Positions 9,544 to 17,166 of a DNA stretch of 22,744 nucleotides are shown here, in pieces (position 1 is the first letter of the stretch; each line of letters begins with the position of its first letter). This DNA comes from an uncultured Collinsella sp. Its GTDB lineage: Bacteria; Actinomycetota; Coriobacteriia; Coriobacteriales; Coriobacteriaceae. The stretch covers positions 1-22,744 of the forward strand of contig CABUXL010000026.1 of NCBI GenBank assembly GCA_902495525.1. Reading direction: 5' to 3'. Made by a program: the position numbers and the translations under genes. The notes below the pieces were generated by a model, which saw only the letters and a program-made list of their open reading frames with translations, made no database searches and was not told the DNA's origin.

Positions 9544-10541
9544 TAGTAGGCCCACATGGCTTCGACTTCGTTGAGGACTTCTACTACGCCCCAGCGGCGG
9601 GCGCTGCGGCTGGCCGAGTTGGGGTCGTAGACGCCAATCTGGTTGGCATCGTCGATGCCGTAGAGCACGATGTAGTGGCCTACGTTGGTAAACGTACCGG
9701 GGCGCACTGCGGCGATGACGGGCACACCCGAGCGAAGTGCTTGGGTAATCGATTCGCGATCGTTATAGAGCTGTGTTCCGTTGAGCCCCAGCTGCCACGC
9801 ACCGCCTGTCATAAACGACCACTCGGTGGCACCAGTGGGGGCGTAGTTGCCGGCTTCGGCCAGTGCGCATATATCGACCGGCGTCTTATCGGTATGGCCG
9901 GTCTTAAAGATATAGACCATGGTGAGGCAGGTAGGACCGCAAGCGTTTTCGCGAATAGTGCCACCGGCATAGGGCAGCTCCGACCATGCGGGGTCAATTT
10001 GGTAGATGTGGGGCATGGTGCCGGCCTGCCATTGCGAGTGTGGGGTCGAGAACGCAAAGGAGTAACCGGGTGCGACGGGAGCTTTAAGCAGCTTGTCTTC
10101 GGCAGTGGGCTCAAGACCGGCTGATCCGTGGGAGATACAGGATCCCAAAAACACAAAGACGAGGCAGGCGGCGATGGAGCAAAGCGCAAGGCGTAGGCGG
10201 CGGGCCGGAAGCGCGTGGCTTGTGGTGTGCGACGCGGGGTGAGGGGCGGAATTGCCGCGATCGCGTTGAGGTCGCGAAAAGGAGCGCTTGACGTAGTAGT
10301 CGGTCTTATGCCGATCGTAGCGGCGTGGCTGCGATGTGTCGGTCTGGCGTTGGCGTGTGCTCGTACTCACGCGGTCTGACTGCTGCACGGTACGGCTTTG
10401 TTGCCGCGAAGAAGCCCCGAGCTGCTCTTGGGGGCGCTGCGGGTTGTCGTTGTCGGAGGTGCTTCTGGGCGTTGGCGTGGTGCGGCCGGCAAGGCGCACG
10501 CTTTGTGGCCGTTGGTCGCCGTCATTGTATCCGTATGCCAT
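9540..10541 (-). CDS. Membrane-tethered C39-type cysteine peptidase-like protein
   Basis: 333 residues from the ATG at 10541, chosen for AAGGTG 6 nt upstream on the - strand; a GTG at 10550 overlaps that site. Residues 1-110 are polar, rich in Arg, Gln, Ser, Thr and Pro, and probably disordered and cytoplasmic. One membrane segment follows at about 115-136, so the catalytic part should be outside. The C-terminal half (about 175-333) is a Peptidase_C39_2-like domain: YQIDPAW (Gln181, oxyanion), NACGPTC (Cys201), GHYIVLYG (His289) and VYDPNS (Asp306), a complete papain-like set. LGSC at 132-135 resembles a lipobox, but the long N-terminal part makes a lipoprotein unlikely. Substrate unknown; surface peptide or peptidoglycan-associated cleavage is plausible. 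It is the only - strand gene, convergent with arcC and divergent from the permease. Confidence 0.85.
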   Translation of the reverse strand: MAYGYNDGDQRPQSVRLAGRTTPTPRSTSDNDNPQRPQEQLGASSRQQSRTVQQSDRVSTSTRQRQTDTSQPRRYDRHKTDYYVKRSFSRPQRDRGNSAPHPASHTTSHALPARRLRLALCSIAACLVFVFLGSCISHGSAGLEPTAEDKLLKAPVAPGYSFAFSTPHSQWQAGTMPHIYQIDPAWSELPYAGGTIRENACGPTCLTMVYIFKTGHTDKTPVDICALAEAGNYAPTGATEWSFMTGGAWQLGLNGTQLYNDRESITQALRSGVPVIAAVRPGTFTNVGHYIVLYGIDDANQIGVYDPNSASRSARRWGVVEVLNEVEAMWAYY

Positions 10542-10895
10542 TCGAATCACCTTGCCTCATGTGTAACTTGTCTATCCTACATAAAATGATGCACGACACA
10601 TGGGTATGTGCGCCAAAAGCCTGACAAATGGTATGAACGTTGCCGCGCCGCGCGCCAAGTGTCACGGCAACAGGTATTCAAAAGCAGACAAGATGAAAGC
10701 GTCCAAGACGAATGACGTCTCCCGCCGTTCGTCCCAAAAACGGTGCCGCTCGTTTTGCAGTTCTGCCTTCGGTCGAGCTGCGAGCGGCGCTGCTGCGCCA
10801 AGGCCGTATCTTAAAGCCATGGAAAAAAGCGCGCGGCAAAACGGACCGCGCAAGGGGTGACGCCAAGGGGCGTCAAAAAGGAAAGGAGGGGAACA
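10542..10895. promoter_or_regulatory. Divergent intergenic region between the C39 peptidase and permease genes
   Basis: 354 bp that must hold promoters for both directions. I see no convincing -35/-10 pair. On the - strand TAGGAT near 10571-10576 is a weak -10 candidate for the peptidase. The permease side has small GC-rich hairpins: GGCGC-tgct-GCGCC (10786-10799) and GACGCC-aagg-GGCGTC (10859-10874), the latter 7 nt before the AAGGAGG site. An 86-codon frame at 10600-10860 has no good ribosome binding site and a low-complexity composition; I do not call it a gene. Confidence 0.4.
10859..10874 (+). promoter_or_regulatory. Hairpin just upstream of the permease ribosome binding site
   Basis: GACGCC-aagg-GGCGTC, a perfect 6-bp stem followed by AAAAAGG and then AAGGAGG (10882-10888). 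It is too A-rich downstream to be a terminator on +. It may modulate translation start or mRNA stability. Confidence 0.35.
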
Positions 10896-12347
10896 ATGGC
10901 GGACAAGAATGCAGAAGTTGCAGTCGAGGATAACGGCGGCATGAAGAAAACGCTCTCGCTCTGGAACTTCTTCACCATCGGCTTCGGTGCCATCATCGGT
11001 ACCGGTTGGGTTCTGCAGGTCGGCGACTGGATGGTCGTGGGCGGCGGTCCCGTTCCCGCTATGATCGCATTCCTCTTGGGTGCAATCTTCCTCGTGCCCG
11101 TCGGAGCTGTTTTCGGTGAGCTCACGGCTGCTATCCCCATCTCGGGCGGCATCGTCGAGTATGTCGATCGTAGCTTTGGCCGTACGCTGAGCTACATCAC
11201 CGGATGGCTTTTGGCCCTGGGCAACGGCATCCTGTGCCCGTGGGAGGCCATCGCCATTTCGACCCTTGTGTCCGAGATGTTCGGCAGCCTGCCCGGCCTT
11301 GAGTGGCTGCGCGCCGTCAAGCTCTACACCATCCTGGGGGCCGACGTTTACCTGTTCCCGACGCTGATCGCGCTCGGCTTTGCAGTCTACGTCATCTTCC
11401 TCAACTTCCGCGGTGCCAGCTCGGCCGCCAAGCTCCAGGCCTTCCTGACCAAGGCTCTGCTCTGCGGTATGCTGCTCGCCATGGGTGTCTCGCTGTTCAC
11501 CGGCTCGCCGGACAATGCCATGCCTGTGTTCTCCCAGGTCGCCGGCGCTGGCGGCGGCAAGGCCGCAACCGAGAGCACCAGCCTGTTCGCCGGCATCGTG
11601 TCGGTCCTGGTTCTGACTCCGTTCTTCTACGCCGGTTTCGACACCATTCCTCAGCAGGCTGAGGAAGCGGCTGAGGGCCTCAACTGGAACAAGTTCGGCA
11701 AGATCATCTCCCTGGCCCTGCTGGCCGCCGGCGGCTTCTACATGGTCTGCATCTACTCGTTTGGCACTATCCTTGACTGGCATGAGTTTGTTAAGAGCCC
11801 GGTTCCCGCGCTTGCCTGCCTCAAGGGCATAAACATGCTTCTATATCTGGCCATGCTCGTCATCGCCACGCTTGGACCCATGGGCCCGATGAACTCCTTC
11901 TACGGCGCCACGAGCCGCATCATGCTCGCTATGGGCCGCAAGGGCCAACTGCCCGAGAAGTTCGCCGAGGTCGACCCCAAGTCCGGCGCTCCCAAGCTCG
12001 CCTGCGTCGTTCTGGGCGTCATCACCGTCATCGGTCCGTTCCTGGGCAAGAACATGCTCATCCCCCTGACCAACGTGTCGGCTCTTGCCTTCATTTTCTC
12101 CTGCGGCATGGTCGCCCTCGCCTGCCTGCGTATGCGCTTTACCGAGCCCGACCTGCCTCGTCCCTACGAGGTGCCCGGCGGCAAGTTTGGCATCGGCCTC
12201 GCTATCGCTGCCTGCGCCATCATCATCGGCCTGCTCGTGATTCCGTTCTCTCCCGCCTCCCTCAACATGGTGGAGTGGAGCATCGTGATCGGCTGGTTGG
12301 CCATTGGCCTGGCCCTCATGGCGTTCACCAATTCCCGCAAACAGTAA
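10896..12347 (+). CDS. APC-family amino-acid permease
   Basis: 483 residues. ATG 10896 follows AAGGAGG (10882-10888). The N-terminal motif GFGAIIGTGW is the unwound first-helix signature of the amino acid-polyamine-organocation superfamily, and about 12 hydrophobic segments follow. PISGGIVEYVDRSFG matches the helix-3 region of the family, and GFDTIPQQAEEA resembles the conserved helix-6/loop segment (F-x-G-F-D-x-x-x-x-x-A-E-E). It should import an amino acid, or exchange one for a product, across the cytoplasmic membrane; the substrate is not visible. The amidohydrolase gene follows after 130 bp with no strong terminator between them, so they probably form one operon that takes up and then processes an amino-acid derivative or peptide. 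Confidence 0.92.
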   Translation: MADKNAEVAVEDNGGMKKTLSLWNFFTIGFGAIIGTGWVLQVGDWMVVGGGPVPAMIAFLLGAIFLVPVGAVFGELTAAIPISGGIVEYVDRSFGRTLSYITGWLLALGNGILCPWEAIAISTLVSEMFGSLPGLEWLRAVKLYTILGADVYLFPTLIALGFAVYVIFLNFRGASSAAKLQAFLTKALLCGMLLAMGVSLFTGSPDNAMPVFSQVAGAGGGKAATESTSLFAGIVSVLVLTPFFYAGFDTIPQQAEEAAEGLNWNKFGKIISLALLAAGGFYMVCIYSFGTILDWHEFVKSPVPALACLKGINMLLYLAMLVIATLGPMGPMNSFYGATSRIMLAMGRKGQLPEKFAEVDPKSGAPKLACVVLGVITVIGPFLGKNMLIPLTNVSALAFIFSCGMVALACLRMRFTEPDLPRPYEVPGGKFGIGLAIAACAIIIGLLVIPFSPASLNMVEWSIVIGWLAIGLALMAFTNSRKQ

Positions 12348-12353
12348 CGCCGA

Positions 12354-12449
12354 GCCGGGGCGGACCAGGTGCGCGGACCCTCTCTTCTGCGCACCGAACC
12401 CGGCATCATTTGGGTAGCTTTGTGAGGCCTTAACCCAACACGGCCTCAC
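12354..12449 (+). promoter_or_regulatory. Two consecutive hairpins between permease and amidohydrolase
   Basis: The first is two-tiered: GCCGGG (12354-12359) pairs with CCCGGC (12399-12404) and encloses GGTGCGC (12368-12374) / GCGCACC (12389-12395). The second is GTGAGGCC (12422-12429) / GGCCTCAC (12442-12449), 8 bp. Neither has a clean U-tract. They may act as mRNA stabilisers or partial attenuators that set the ratio of the two genes. Confidence 0.5.
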
Positions 12450-12477
12450 CCACTATATGGATCCATAAGGAGGAACC

Positions 12478-13755
12478 ATGTCCACTCAGTATGCAATCGT
12501 TGGCGGCAAGCTCATCGACGGTACCGGTGCCGAGCCGGTCGAGAACTCCCTCGTTCTCGTCGACGACAACGGCAAGATCGAGTACGCCGGCACTATGCAG
12601 GACCTTCCCGAGGGCGTTGAGGTTATCGACGCCGCCGGCAAGACCGTCCTTCCCGGTCTGATCGACACCCACCTGCACTTCTCGGGCAACCTGACTGACG
12701 ATGACACCGATTGGGTCATGCAGCCGCTCCTCGAGAAGCAGGCCGTCGCCGTCAAGCAGGCCTACGACTGCCTCACCCACGGCCTCACCACCGTCTGCGA
12801 GATCGGCCGCTTTGGTATCCAAATCCGTGACTGCATCGACAAGGGCGTCTTTAAGGGCCCGCGCGTTCTGGCCACCGGCCTCGGCTTCTGCCGCGTTGCC
12901 GGTCACGGTGACTCCCACCACTGCACCCAGGAGCTCAACAAGGACTCCCATCCCTGGGGCGACCAGGTCGACGGTCCTTGGGATCTTCGCAAGGCCGTCC
13001 GTCGCCGCCTGCGCGAGAACCCCGATGCCATCAAGATCTGGGCTACCGGTGGCGGCATCTGGCGCTGGGACTCCGGTCGCGACCAGCACTATTGCTCCGA
13101 GGAGATCCAGGCCGTGGTCGAAGAGGCAAAGATGGTCGGCATCCCCGTGTGGAGCCACTGCTACAACAACCACGCCGCTGCCTACGATTCCGTCCGCTTT
13201 GGCTGCGAGCAGCTGATCCACGGCTTCGATATCGATGAGCGCACCATGGACCTCATGGCCGAGCAGGGCACCTTCTTTACCCCGACAATCGCCTTCCTGC
13301 CCACCTGGTACGCCACCTATCCACCCGTCTACGTCCCCGAGCTGCACGACAAGTACGAGGGCACCCTGGTCGAGAAGGAGCTGCAGCGCAACTACGACTG
13401 CCTGCGCGAGGCCAAGAAGCGCGGCGTCGTCATGACGATCGGCTCCGACTCCTTCTCCTTCGTCACCCCGTACGGCACCTGCTCCATCGAGGAGATGTAC
13501 GAGTTCGTCGACAAGATCGGCTTCACCCCGGTCGAGACCATCACCTGCGCCACCCTCAACGGTGCCAAGATGTGCCACATCGAGGACGAGACCGGTTCTA
13601 TCGAGGCCGGCAAGTGCGCCGACCTGCTGGTCGTCAACGGTGACGTCGCCGCCGACATCCACGTGCTCAACACCGACAACATGGACGTTATCATGAAGGA
13701 CGGCTGGATTGTCGAGGCGGGCACCTTTGGCGAGGCCAACAAATACAGCGCCTAA
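12478..13755 (+). CDS. Metal-dependent amidohydrolase (dipeptidase/imidazolonepropionase-like)
   Basis: 425 residues. ATG 12478 follows AAGGAGG with 5-nt spacing. It is an amidohydrolase-superfamily TIM barrel with the full metal set: DTHLH (His65, His67), a bridging Lys186 in AIKIWATGGG, His227 in WSHCYNN, His248 in IHGFD and Asp324 in GSDSF. The N- and C-terminal strands form the usual beta-sandwich, with GKCADLLVVNGD near the end. The pattern fits the group that includes Xaa-Pro/Xaa-Arg dipeptidases and imidazolonepropionase-like enzymes. The true substrate cannot be read from sequence. No signal peptide, so cytoplasmic. It follows the APC permease, and together they suggest import and hydrolysis of an amide or dipeptide. 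Codon bias is strong, like arcC and nifJ. Confidence 0.92.
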   Translation: MSTQYAIVGGKLIDGTGAEPVENSLVLVDDNGKIEYAGTMQDLPEGVEVIDAAGKTVLPGLIDTHLHFSGNLTDDDTDWVMQPLLEKQAVAVKQAYDCLTHGLTTVCEIGRFGIQIRDCIDKGVFKGPRVLATGLGFCRVAGHGDSHHCTQELNKDSHPWGDQVDGPWDLRKAVRRRLRENPDAIKIWATGGGIWRWDSGRDQHYCSEEIQAVVEEAKMVGIPVWSHCYNNHAAAYDSVRFGCEQLIHGFDIDERTMDLMAEQGTFFTPTIAFLPTWYATYPPVYVPELHDKYEGTLVEKELQRNYDCLREAKKRGVVMTIGSDSFSFVTPYGTCSIEEMYEFVDKIGFTPVETITCATLNGAKMCHIEDETGSIEAGKCADLLVVNGDVAADIHVLNTDNMDVIMKDGWIVEAGTFGEANKYSA

Positions 13756-13796
13756 ACTACCGTTCATCGACGACTGGATGTAAAACACAGTATTTG

Positions 13797-13811
13797 ATTG
13801 CATAATGCAAT
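13797..13811 (+). promoter_or_regulatory. Perfect 15-bp palindrome, possible operator/-10 of the first LytS gene
   Basis: ATTGCAT-A-ATGCAAT, with CATAAT at its centre (13801-13806) that could be a -10 hexamer. The -35 region (TGTAAA, 13779-13784) is weak. A dyad overlapping a -10 is a common repressor arrangement. It lies 2 nt before the hairpin at 13814. Confidence 0.4.
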
Positions 13812-13813
13812 GG

Positions 13814-13840
13814 AGAGGGTCGCTTGCGGCCCTCTTTATT
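13814..13840 (+). terminator. Probable terminator after the amidohydrolase gene
   Basis: AGAGGG (13814-13819) pairs with CCCTCT (13830-13835). The inner CGC/GCG can extend the stem over a very short loop. The tail is TTATT. It is moderately convincing. It lies upstream of the histidine kinase start, so the kinase must be read through it or from a promoter immediately before it. Confidence 0.55.
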
Positions 13841-13872
13841 GCTATGGGTGCGTCAGTAAGAAGGAGATGACA

Positions 13873-15258
13873 GTGGATCTCAATAGGCTGATTCTGGGCA
13901 AGAGCTACAACTCTACCAAGGTCTTTCGTACCGCTCAGCATGTGGTTCAAGCCATCTTGCTCGGTATTGTCGTTCCACTGCTTATCCTGCTGCTCATCTG
14001 GGATCTAACCGATAATCCCAATCCCGTTCCGGCCGTTGTCGTCATTGCCGGCTTGGTCATGCTGTGCTTCTTCTTCTCGTACGTCTTTGTCGTTCCCGAC
14101 GACCTCACATCGAGCGCAACCGACCGCACGCTCGCCATCGCATCAAAAATATTCGCCTACATGTCGCGCGGCCTTACGCCCGAAGCTGCTCTGGGCGCCT
14201 CTAAGATCATCCTGTCCGAAACTATCGCCTCTACCATCTGCTTTACCGACGGCAGGCAGGTGTTGGCGAGCTGGGGCGAGGACTCGGCAAAATGCCCCGC
14301 GGGCACCCCGGTGGTACTGCGGACTACGCTCAACGTGATCAACAGCGGTGAGCAAAGCGTGTTCTCGCGCGATGCCTCGACCGAGACGGGTGGCTACTTT
14401 CCGCGCCTGCGCGCCGGTATTGTCGCACCGCTTACCGTGCGCGGGCATTGCGTGGGCACGCTCGAGCTGTATTATCCCCGTCTGAGCAGCATCGATATGC
14501 GCCAGACGGCGCTTGCCTCGGGCTTTGCCGACCTCATTTCCACGCAGCTTGCGAGCTTTGAGCTTGAGCGCCAGGACGAGCTTACGGCCCGCGTGGAGCT
14601 GCGCGCCTTGCAATCGCAGGTCGATCCTCATTTTCTGTTTAACACCATCAGCACCATCGTGTCACTCGTACGTACCGAGCCGGACAAGGCCAGGTCGCTG
14701 CTGATCGACTTCTCCAACTACTATCGTCAGACGCTTTCTGATTCCGATACGCTCACCACGCTCGAGCACGAGGTGGAACAGGGCACTCGCTATATCAATC
14801 TTATGCAGGCTCGTTATGGCGACGGCCGTCTGCGCGTCTCGGTCGATATCGACTTTGAGGTGCGCGATTGCATGGTGCCGCCGTTTATCTTGCAGCCGTT
14901 GCTCGAAAACTGCATTAAACACGCGCAGCGCGAGACCGAGCCGCTTTCTATTCGTGTTAGGGCTTTCGAGACCGATGACGGTTTGGAGATCATCGTCGAG
15001 GACGATGGCATCGGTATGAGCGAAGAGGTCTGCGCGCATCTGTTTGAGCAGCATCGCTTGGAGGAGCCCGAGAGCATTACCGCCGACGGCTCCATCAAAC
15101 GAGGCTGCGGCTTGGCGCTCTTCAACGTGCTTCAGCGCATCCATTTCTTTTACGGAGAAGATTCTGGCATGCGCGTGAAGTCCCAGGAGGGCGTTGGCAC
15201 GCAGGTCATCGTCGAGCTGAACGGCGAGCCGCATGAGCCGGCGCCGTTGACGGCGTAG
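13873..15258 (+). CDS. LytS-type sensor histidine kinase (first pair)
   Basis: 461 residues from GTG 13873. I chose GTG because AAGAAGGAG (13858-13866) is 6 nt upstream; the ATG at 13867 directly abuts that site, and starts further upstream would run through the terminator hairpin. Two membrane segments at about 23-43 and 53-75 are followed by a GAF-like sensor region (about 85-230). Next comes a His_kinase (PF06580-type) domain with the phospho-acceptor in QVDPHFLFN (His253). The ATPase domain has N-box ILQPLLEN (Asn346), DDGIGM (377-382) and GCGLAL (411-416). It lacks the 5TM LytS sensor, so the signal is probably sensed near the membrane or in the cytoplasm. Its partner is the LytTR regulator 35 nt downstream. 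It is clearly paralogous to the kinase at 19782-21125. Confidence 0.92.
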   Translation: MDLNRLILGKSYNSTKVFRTAQHVVQAILLGIVVPLLILLLIWDLTDNPNPVPAVVVIAGLVMLCFFFSYVFVVPDDLTSSATDRTLAIASKIFAYMSRGLTPEAALGASKIILSETIASTICFTDGRQVLASWGEDSAKCPAGTPVVLRTTLNVINSGEQSVFSRDASTETGGYFPRLRAGIVAPLTVRGHCVGTLELYYPRLSSIDMRQTALASGFADLISTQLASFELERQDELTARVELRALQSQVDPHFLFNTISTIVSLVRTEPDKARSLLIDFSNYYRQTLSDSDTLTTLEHEVEQGTRYINLMQARYGDGRLRVSVDIDFEVRDCMVPPFILQPLLENCIKHAQRETEPLSIRVRAFETDDGLEIIVEDDGIGMSEEVCAHLFEQHRLEEPESITADGSIKRGCGLALFNVLQRIHFFYGEDSGMRVKSQEGVGTQVIVELNGEPHEPAPLTA

Positions 15259-15293
15259 CACTCGAGTGTATTGAGGAGAGAGAGGAAGCGCAC

Positions 15294-16028
15294 ATGTCCG
15301 AGGGTTGGAACATCCTGGTAGTTGATGACGAGCCTCCCATTAGGGCTGAGTTGCGCTATCTGTTGGAAAAGGATACGCGTGTGGGTCAGATCGCCGAGGC
15401 AGGCAATGTCACCGAAGCCGTGGAGTCGATTCTGTCGAACAAGCCCGACGTGCTGTTTTTAGACATTACCATGCCCGGTCGCTCGGGAATTGAGCTTGCC
15501 GAGACGCTGCAGAACCTAAAGACGCCGCCGGTCGTGGTGTTTGTGACGGCATTTGCCGAGTATGCGGCTGATGCCTATAACCTCGATGCCGTCGATTATG
15601 TCGTCAAGCCGGTCGAGGACGCACGCCTGTCAAAGGCACTCGACAAGATCGAGACGGCCTTGGGTGTCCGTCGTGTTATCCACGCTCCGCGCCAGCCTTT
15701 GCGCCTGACGGTGGATCGCGGGGGCAAAAAGGTGTTCATTCCCGTGGCGGATGTCTGCTACTTTGAGGCGCGTGCCGATTTTTGCAACGCCGTCTGTGCC
15801 GAGGGAACATACCTGATCAATGAGTCGATTTCCTCGCTCGAGCGGCGCCTGGCCTCCGAGGGCTTTATCCGTGTCCACCGCAGCTATCTGGTCAATTTGG
15901 AAGACGTGCACAATGTCGAGATCGGTTCCACGGGTCTTATGGAGCTCAGACTCGATCGCGTAACCTCGACGGTGCCCGTGTCCCGCCGCCGCGCTGCCGA
16001 GGTTAAAGCACACTTGGGGCTTGCGTAG
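15294..16028 (+). CDS. LytTR-family response regulator (first pair)
   Basis: 244 residues. ATG 15294 is preceded by the purine-rich GGAGAGAGAGGAAG. Receiver domain 1-125: acidic pocket Asp11/Asp12, phospho-acceptor Asp57 in FLDITMPG, Thr85 and Lys105 in the VVKPVE motif. LytTR DNA-binding domain about 138-240: VFIPVADVCYFEA, FIRVHRSYLVNLEDV, VPVSRR. LytTR proteins bind pairs of short direct repeats and often control cell-surface, peptide-transport or pyruvate/amino-acid uptake genes. It is activated by the upstream kinase; both probably lie on one transcript. A weak hairpin (GACGG/CCGTC, 16028-16045) at its stop may end the unit. Very similar to the regulator at 21198-21914. Confidence 0.94.
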   Translation: MSEGWNILVVDDEPPIRAELRYLLEKDTRVGQIAEAGNVTEAVESILSNKPDVLFLDITMPGRSGIELAETLQNLKTPPVVVFVTAFAEYAADAYNLDAVDYVVKPVEDARLSKALDKIETALGVRRVIHAPRQPLRLTVDRGGKKVFIPVADVCYFEARADFCNAVCAEGTYLINESISSLERRLASEGFIRVHRSYLVNLEDVHNVEIGSTGLMELRLDRVTSTVPVSRRRAAEVKAHLGLA

Positions 16029-16061
16029 ACGGTCTGCATGCCGTCGTTTACCATCGCAGGT

Positions 16062-16088
16062 TTGGCATGGGCGCGTGGTGGGCATAAT
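16062..16088 (+). promoter_or_regulatory. Candidate promoter of the phospholipase-like gene
   Basis: TTGGCA (16062-16067) and CATAAT (16083-16088) with a 15-bp spacer, the -10 preceded by GGG. The predicted transcript would start about 26 nt before ATG 16121. The spacer is short, so confidence is modest. Confidence 0.35.
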
Positions 16089-16120
16089 GGGTGGCATCGA
16101 ATGAAATCGAAAGGATCATT

Positions 16121-17065
16121 ATGCCCGCGCTTATCACCCATCATCTGTTTGGCGAGGAAAGCATCGACCGTCTTCCGCAGGGCGTCATCACGTCCGATGA
16201 AGAGCGCATTGCCTTTATCTTGGGCAACCAAGGCCCCGACCCGTTTTTCTTTCACATTCTGACACCGCGTGTTTCCGACTGCACGCTGCTGGCGCAGGTC
16301 ATGCATCGCTCGCGCATGTCTCGTCAGTTTGCGTGCCTGCGCGACGGCGTGTCGCATCTGTTGCCGCGCGATGCCAGCCTGGGTCGCGCCTTTGCGCTGG
16401 GCCTGCTGTCTCATTACGTGCTCGACCGCAACGCCCATCCTTTTGTCTATGAGCAGCAGTTTGGCATCGTGGAGTCCGATTCAGAGCTTGAGGATTCGAG
16501 CAGCCAGGTCCATGCCGTGATCGAGAGCGACCTGGATGTACTGATGCTGCAGCTTAAACGCGATGGCGCTACGGTCGACGATTACCCGCCGGCGGGCGAG
16601 ATCGTCACCACCGATCGCATCAATCGCGTGGCCGGCGTGCTGATGAGCTATGTTGCCGGACGCGTGTACGGCATTGACATTCCGGCGGGGGAGTACGGTG
16701 CTGCCGTTGCCAATATGCAGCGACTTTACCGCGCGATTGAGCCGGCCGGCTCCGCAAAGACGCGCGCGATCTCGCTGGTTGAGGGCTTGGTGCACGACTA
16801 CTCGCTGCTCGACGGCCTTGCCCATCGCGTGACGACGGAGCTGCCCGAGCGCACCGGTAACCTGGGCCATCTGACATGGAAGAATCCCTTTACCGACGAG
16901 GTCTCGAACGAGAGTTTCCCCGAGGTCTTTGATCGCGCGCTGGTCGATTACGAGTACACGGTCGCACGTTTTATCGAGACCGGTGACATGGATGCCGTGA
17001 CCAGTCACGTCAACTACAGCGGTCGCGTGCTCAATGCCGATGAGGAGTTCGACCGCGAGGAATAG
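16121..17065 (+). CDS. Zinc-dependent phospholipase C-like protein
   Basis: 314 residues. ATG 16121 follows GAAAGGA (16107-16113); an in-frame upstream ATG at 16091 has no site. The first half matches the Zn_dep_PLPC (PF00882) pattern: His7/His8 near the N-terminus, GNQGPDPFFF (Asp40), LGLLSHYVLDRNAHPF (His98, Asp102, His106), and HAVIESDLD (His131, Glu135). These are plausible zinc ligands, as in bacterial phospholipase C. There is no signal peptide, so it is predicted to be cytoplasmic, unlike the secreted clostridial toxins. The C-terminal half is uncharacterised. In gut Firmicutes and Actinobacteria such proteins are common and mostly unstudied; phosphodiesterase or phospholipid hydrolysis is only inferred. 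It stands alone between the first regulator gene and the transporter gene. Confidence 0.82.
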   Translation: MPALITHHLFGEESIDRLPQGVITSDEERIAFILGNQGPDPFFFHILTPRVSDCTLLAQVMHRSRMSRQFACLRDGVSHLLPRDASLGRAFALGLLSHYVLDRNAHPFVYEQQFGIVESDSELEDSSSQVHAVIESDLDVLMLQLKRDGATVDDYPPAGEIVTTDRINRVAGVLMSYVAGRVYGIDIPAGEYGAAVANMQRLYRAIEPAGSAKTRAISLVEGLVHDYSLLDGLAHRVTTELPERTGNLGHLTWKNPFTDEVSNESFPEVFDRALVDYEYTVARFIETGDMDAVTSHVNYSGRVLNADEEFDREE

Positions 17066-17119
17066 GGCCCGTGCGTGCCCCTTTGCCGAATCCTTACCGG
17101 CGGTTCTGGGCAATTGGGG

Positions 17120-17125
17120 TACGAT
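17120..17125 (+). promoter_or_regulatory. Candidate -10 element of the transporter gene
   Basis: TACGAT preceded by GGGG, placing the transcript start about 35 nt before ATG 17167. No clear -35 box is visible at 16-18 bp. Confidence 0.3.
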
Positions 17126-17166
17126 GAACTAACTGCATATCGGGCGAATACGAAGGGTCCCTGTCC

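Noticed and set aside
10600..10860. Possible 86-residue small protein before the permease
   Set aside because: No ribosome binding site, basic low-complexity composition, and it lies in a region that must hold divergent promoters.
13759..13767. ACCGTTCAT matches the published LytTR half-site consensus [TA][AC][CA]GTTN[AG][TG]
   Set aside because: No second copy at the required 12-13 bp spacing was found, and a consensus this loose is expected a few times by chance in the intergenic DNA here.
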